From positions 13,094,501 to 13,158,500 of the forward strand of contig NC_063156.1 in the NCBI RefSeq assembly GCF_020921035.1: 64,000 nt of DNA. Direction: 5' to 3'. This DNA comes from Rhodamnia argentea. Lineage: Eukaryota > Streptophyta > Magnoliopsida > Myrtales > Myrtaceae. Positions 62,441-64,000 of this stretch are shown in pieces (position 1 is the first letter of the stretch; each line of letters starts with the position of its first letter). The translations under genes and the position numbers were made by a program. The notes beneath the pieces were generated by a model that was not told the DNA's origin, did no database searches, and was given only the letters and a program-made list of their open reading frames with translations.

Positions 62441-64000
62441 ACTGAATTGAAAAAAAGCGTTGAAGGAATACTTGATCACATGTGCCATAGCTCGATATTG
62501 AGCTTCAACGCTTAATCAAGATACTACAGATTGTTTCTTGCTCTTCCATTCAACTAAATTACCTCCAAAAAATAAACAATAGCCTGAAGTAGATTTCCTA
62601 TGCATAGGATATCCAGCCCAATCAGCATTAGAGAAGCTTGTAGTGTTTAGATGACCATAATTTTTTGAAACATTAGTCCTTTACTTGGTGCTCCCTTCAA
62701 ATATTTGACGATTCGAAGTACAATATCCATAGGAGAACTCATGAATTGGCTTACTACGCTAACATCAAAAGATTTATCAGGTCTTGTAACTGTAAGATAG
62801 TTTAACTTATCAATTAATCTCCAATACTTCGCTGGATCATATAGCAATTCTCCATGTTACACATCAAGTTTTACATTGGGATTTGCTCCAAGAAATCCAA
62901 CCTCACCAAGAATGTCAAGTCTATACTTCCGTTGCGATAAAGTGATACTGAAATGTGAGTAGGCTACTTCAATACCAAGAAAATATCAAAGACGTCCTAT
63001 ATCTTTAGTATTGAATTCTATATACATAAATTGCTTGGGTTTCTGAATACCATCACTACTAGTAATGATGATATCATCCACATATACCACTAGAGACAGA
63101 GCTCAAAACCGAATGATCTATCTTACACCGCTTTATCCAAATTCGAGAATCGGATCACTAAATCTATGAAACAAAGTACGAAGAGATTGTTTAAGTACAT
63201 AGAAAGCCTTGTGTAAATGACATACCACATTATCTCCTTTAGCAACTAACCTAGGTGGTTACTCCATGTAGATCTCCTCAGCCATATCACAATGTAAAAA
63301 GGCATTTTCCACATATAGATAATGAAGAAACCAGCCCATCGCACTAAATAAATATACAAACATATGGAATTTGGGCCACCGAAGAAAATGTGCTGTTGTA
63401 GTTGACACCATAAGTCCGAGTATACCCCCTTCGCAACAAATTGTCCCTCCTCCTCCTCCTCAATAGGAACTTCACTTCGACTTGCCTCCTGGTTTGGACT
63501 GCATAGTCAATCAGTCAAGAGTACCATAAGGGTGAACTTTACAAGTGAAAACCCAACAACAACCAACAGGTTTCTTACATGTAGGTAAGGAAGTAAGTTG
63601 CCAAGTTCGGTTCTTAATGAGTACCAGCATTTCATCCTCAATGGCATGACACCATCTCGGATGAGCAAGAGCCTAAGCAACACTATTAGGCATAGAAACA
63701 AAAGGCAACGACAAGACAAAGACAAAGAAGGTAGGAAATAAGCGATCATATGATAAAAAATTGGAAATTGGATTATGTGTACGAACACAATCGGAAAGAC
63801 CGAAATATGGAGTATAGCGATCAACGGGACGACCAACACAAGATCGTGCACCATATTGAGAAGCATTGGGTGGATCAAGATCGGAGGATGGTGCTGTAGC
63901 TGATGGGCGAACATATGAACTATGTACCGTTAAAAATTGTACTGCATCGATGATAGGTGCGGTCAGCAAACTAGAAATTGGAAATTAGGCATAGAAACAA
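62441..64000 (-). mobile_element. Decayed Ty1/copia retrotransposon, runs off the window
   Basis: Minus-strand copia polyprotein remains. From right to left in the window, they are an integrase-to-RT linker (RWCHAIEDEMLVLIKNRTW, CWVFTCKVHPYGTLD), reverse transcriptase with the catalytic YVDD motif in VVYVDDIIITSS (about 63060-63090), GFLGANPN, YWRLIDKLNYLTVTRPD, and RNase H ending with EWKSKKQSVVS and EAQYRAMAH. It is interrupted by several stops: TGA near 62990, TGA near 62515, and a TAG near 63676 where CAG would give the usual Gln. The 3' LTR is not visible and the 5' part lies beyond the edge. Confidence 0.85.

Overview
This window is plant nuclear DNA, almost certainly from a woody eudicot. 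Genes are split by many short introns with plant-type splice sites and lie in AT-rich intergenic DNA full of transposon debris. Every recognisable gene is a land-plant family. The gene set alone does not fix the species; a Myrtales-like tree is only a guess.

Layout, left to right. A Casparian strip membrane domain protein (CASP) gene lies on the minus strand at 688-1624 (3 exons). An ELM1 mitochondrial-fission gene (minus, 11 exons, 2623-7804) stands head to head with a PPIL1/CYP18-2 cyclophilin gene (plus, 6 exons, 8287-10946); their start codons are under 0.5 kb apart, so they probably share a promoter. SPINDLY (SPY, protein O-fucosyltransferase, minus, 17 coding exons, 12445-28157) converges on the cyclophilin gene. 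Its first intron holds a fresh 420-bp tandem duplication. From about 29 to 36.8 kb the DNA is transposon-rich: a complete but decayed hAT element with matching inverted termini and an 8-bp target duplication (29920-32738), then two Tourist-type MITEs. An intronless S40/DUF584 gene (minus, 39336-40004) follows. A second repeat zone (40.2-50.7 kb) carries a Ty1/copia remnant, LTR-like pieces, a 420-bp foldback element and copies of an inverted-terminus repeat family, with one small orphan ORF (48252-48632). Two plastid genes on the plus strand come next: a conserved protein of unknown function (50834-52750) and an ORANGE-family DnaJ-type zinc-finger protein (54439-57617). The right end has fragments of an NLR leucine-rich repeat and a lectin domain, a broken G-type lectin receptor kinase gene (minus, 59015-61580) and a decayed copia element running off the edge.

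The genes are unrelated housekeeping and developmental genes, not a cluster; the only clear pairing is the ELM1/cyclophilin divergent promoter. Exon boundaries were set by hand from splice signals and reading-frame phase, and all six intron-containing gene models close in frame. Points worth a second look are three GC-AG introns among about 42, an upstream ORF whose stop overlaps the ORANGE start codon, a repeat family ending in TTAATATCACGAAAAA, a 5'-truncated retroposon scar beside ORANGE, and a 32-bp ELM1-leader sequence joined to a copia remnant 36 kb away. I did not find a new multi-gene system.
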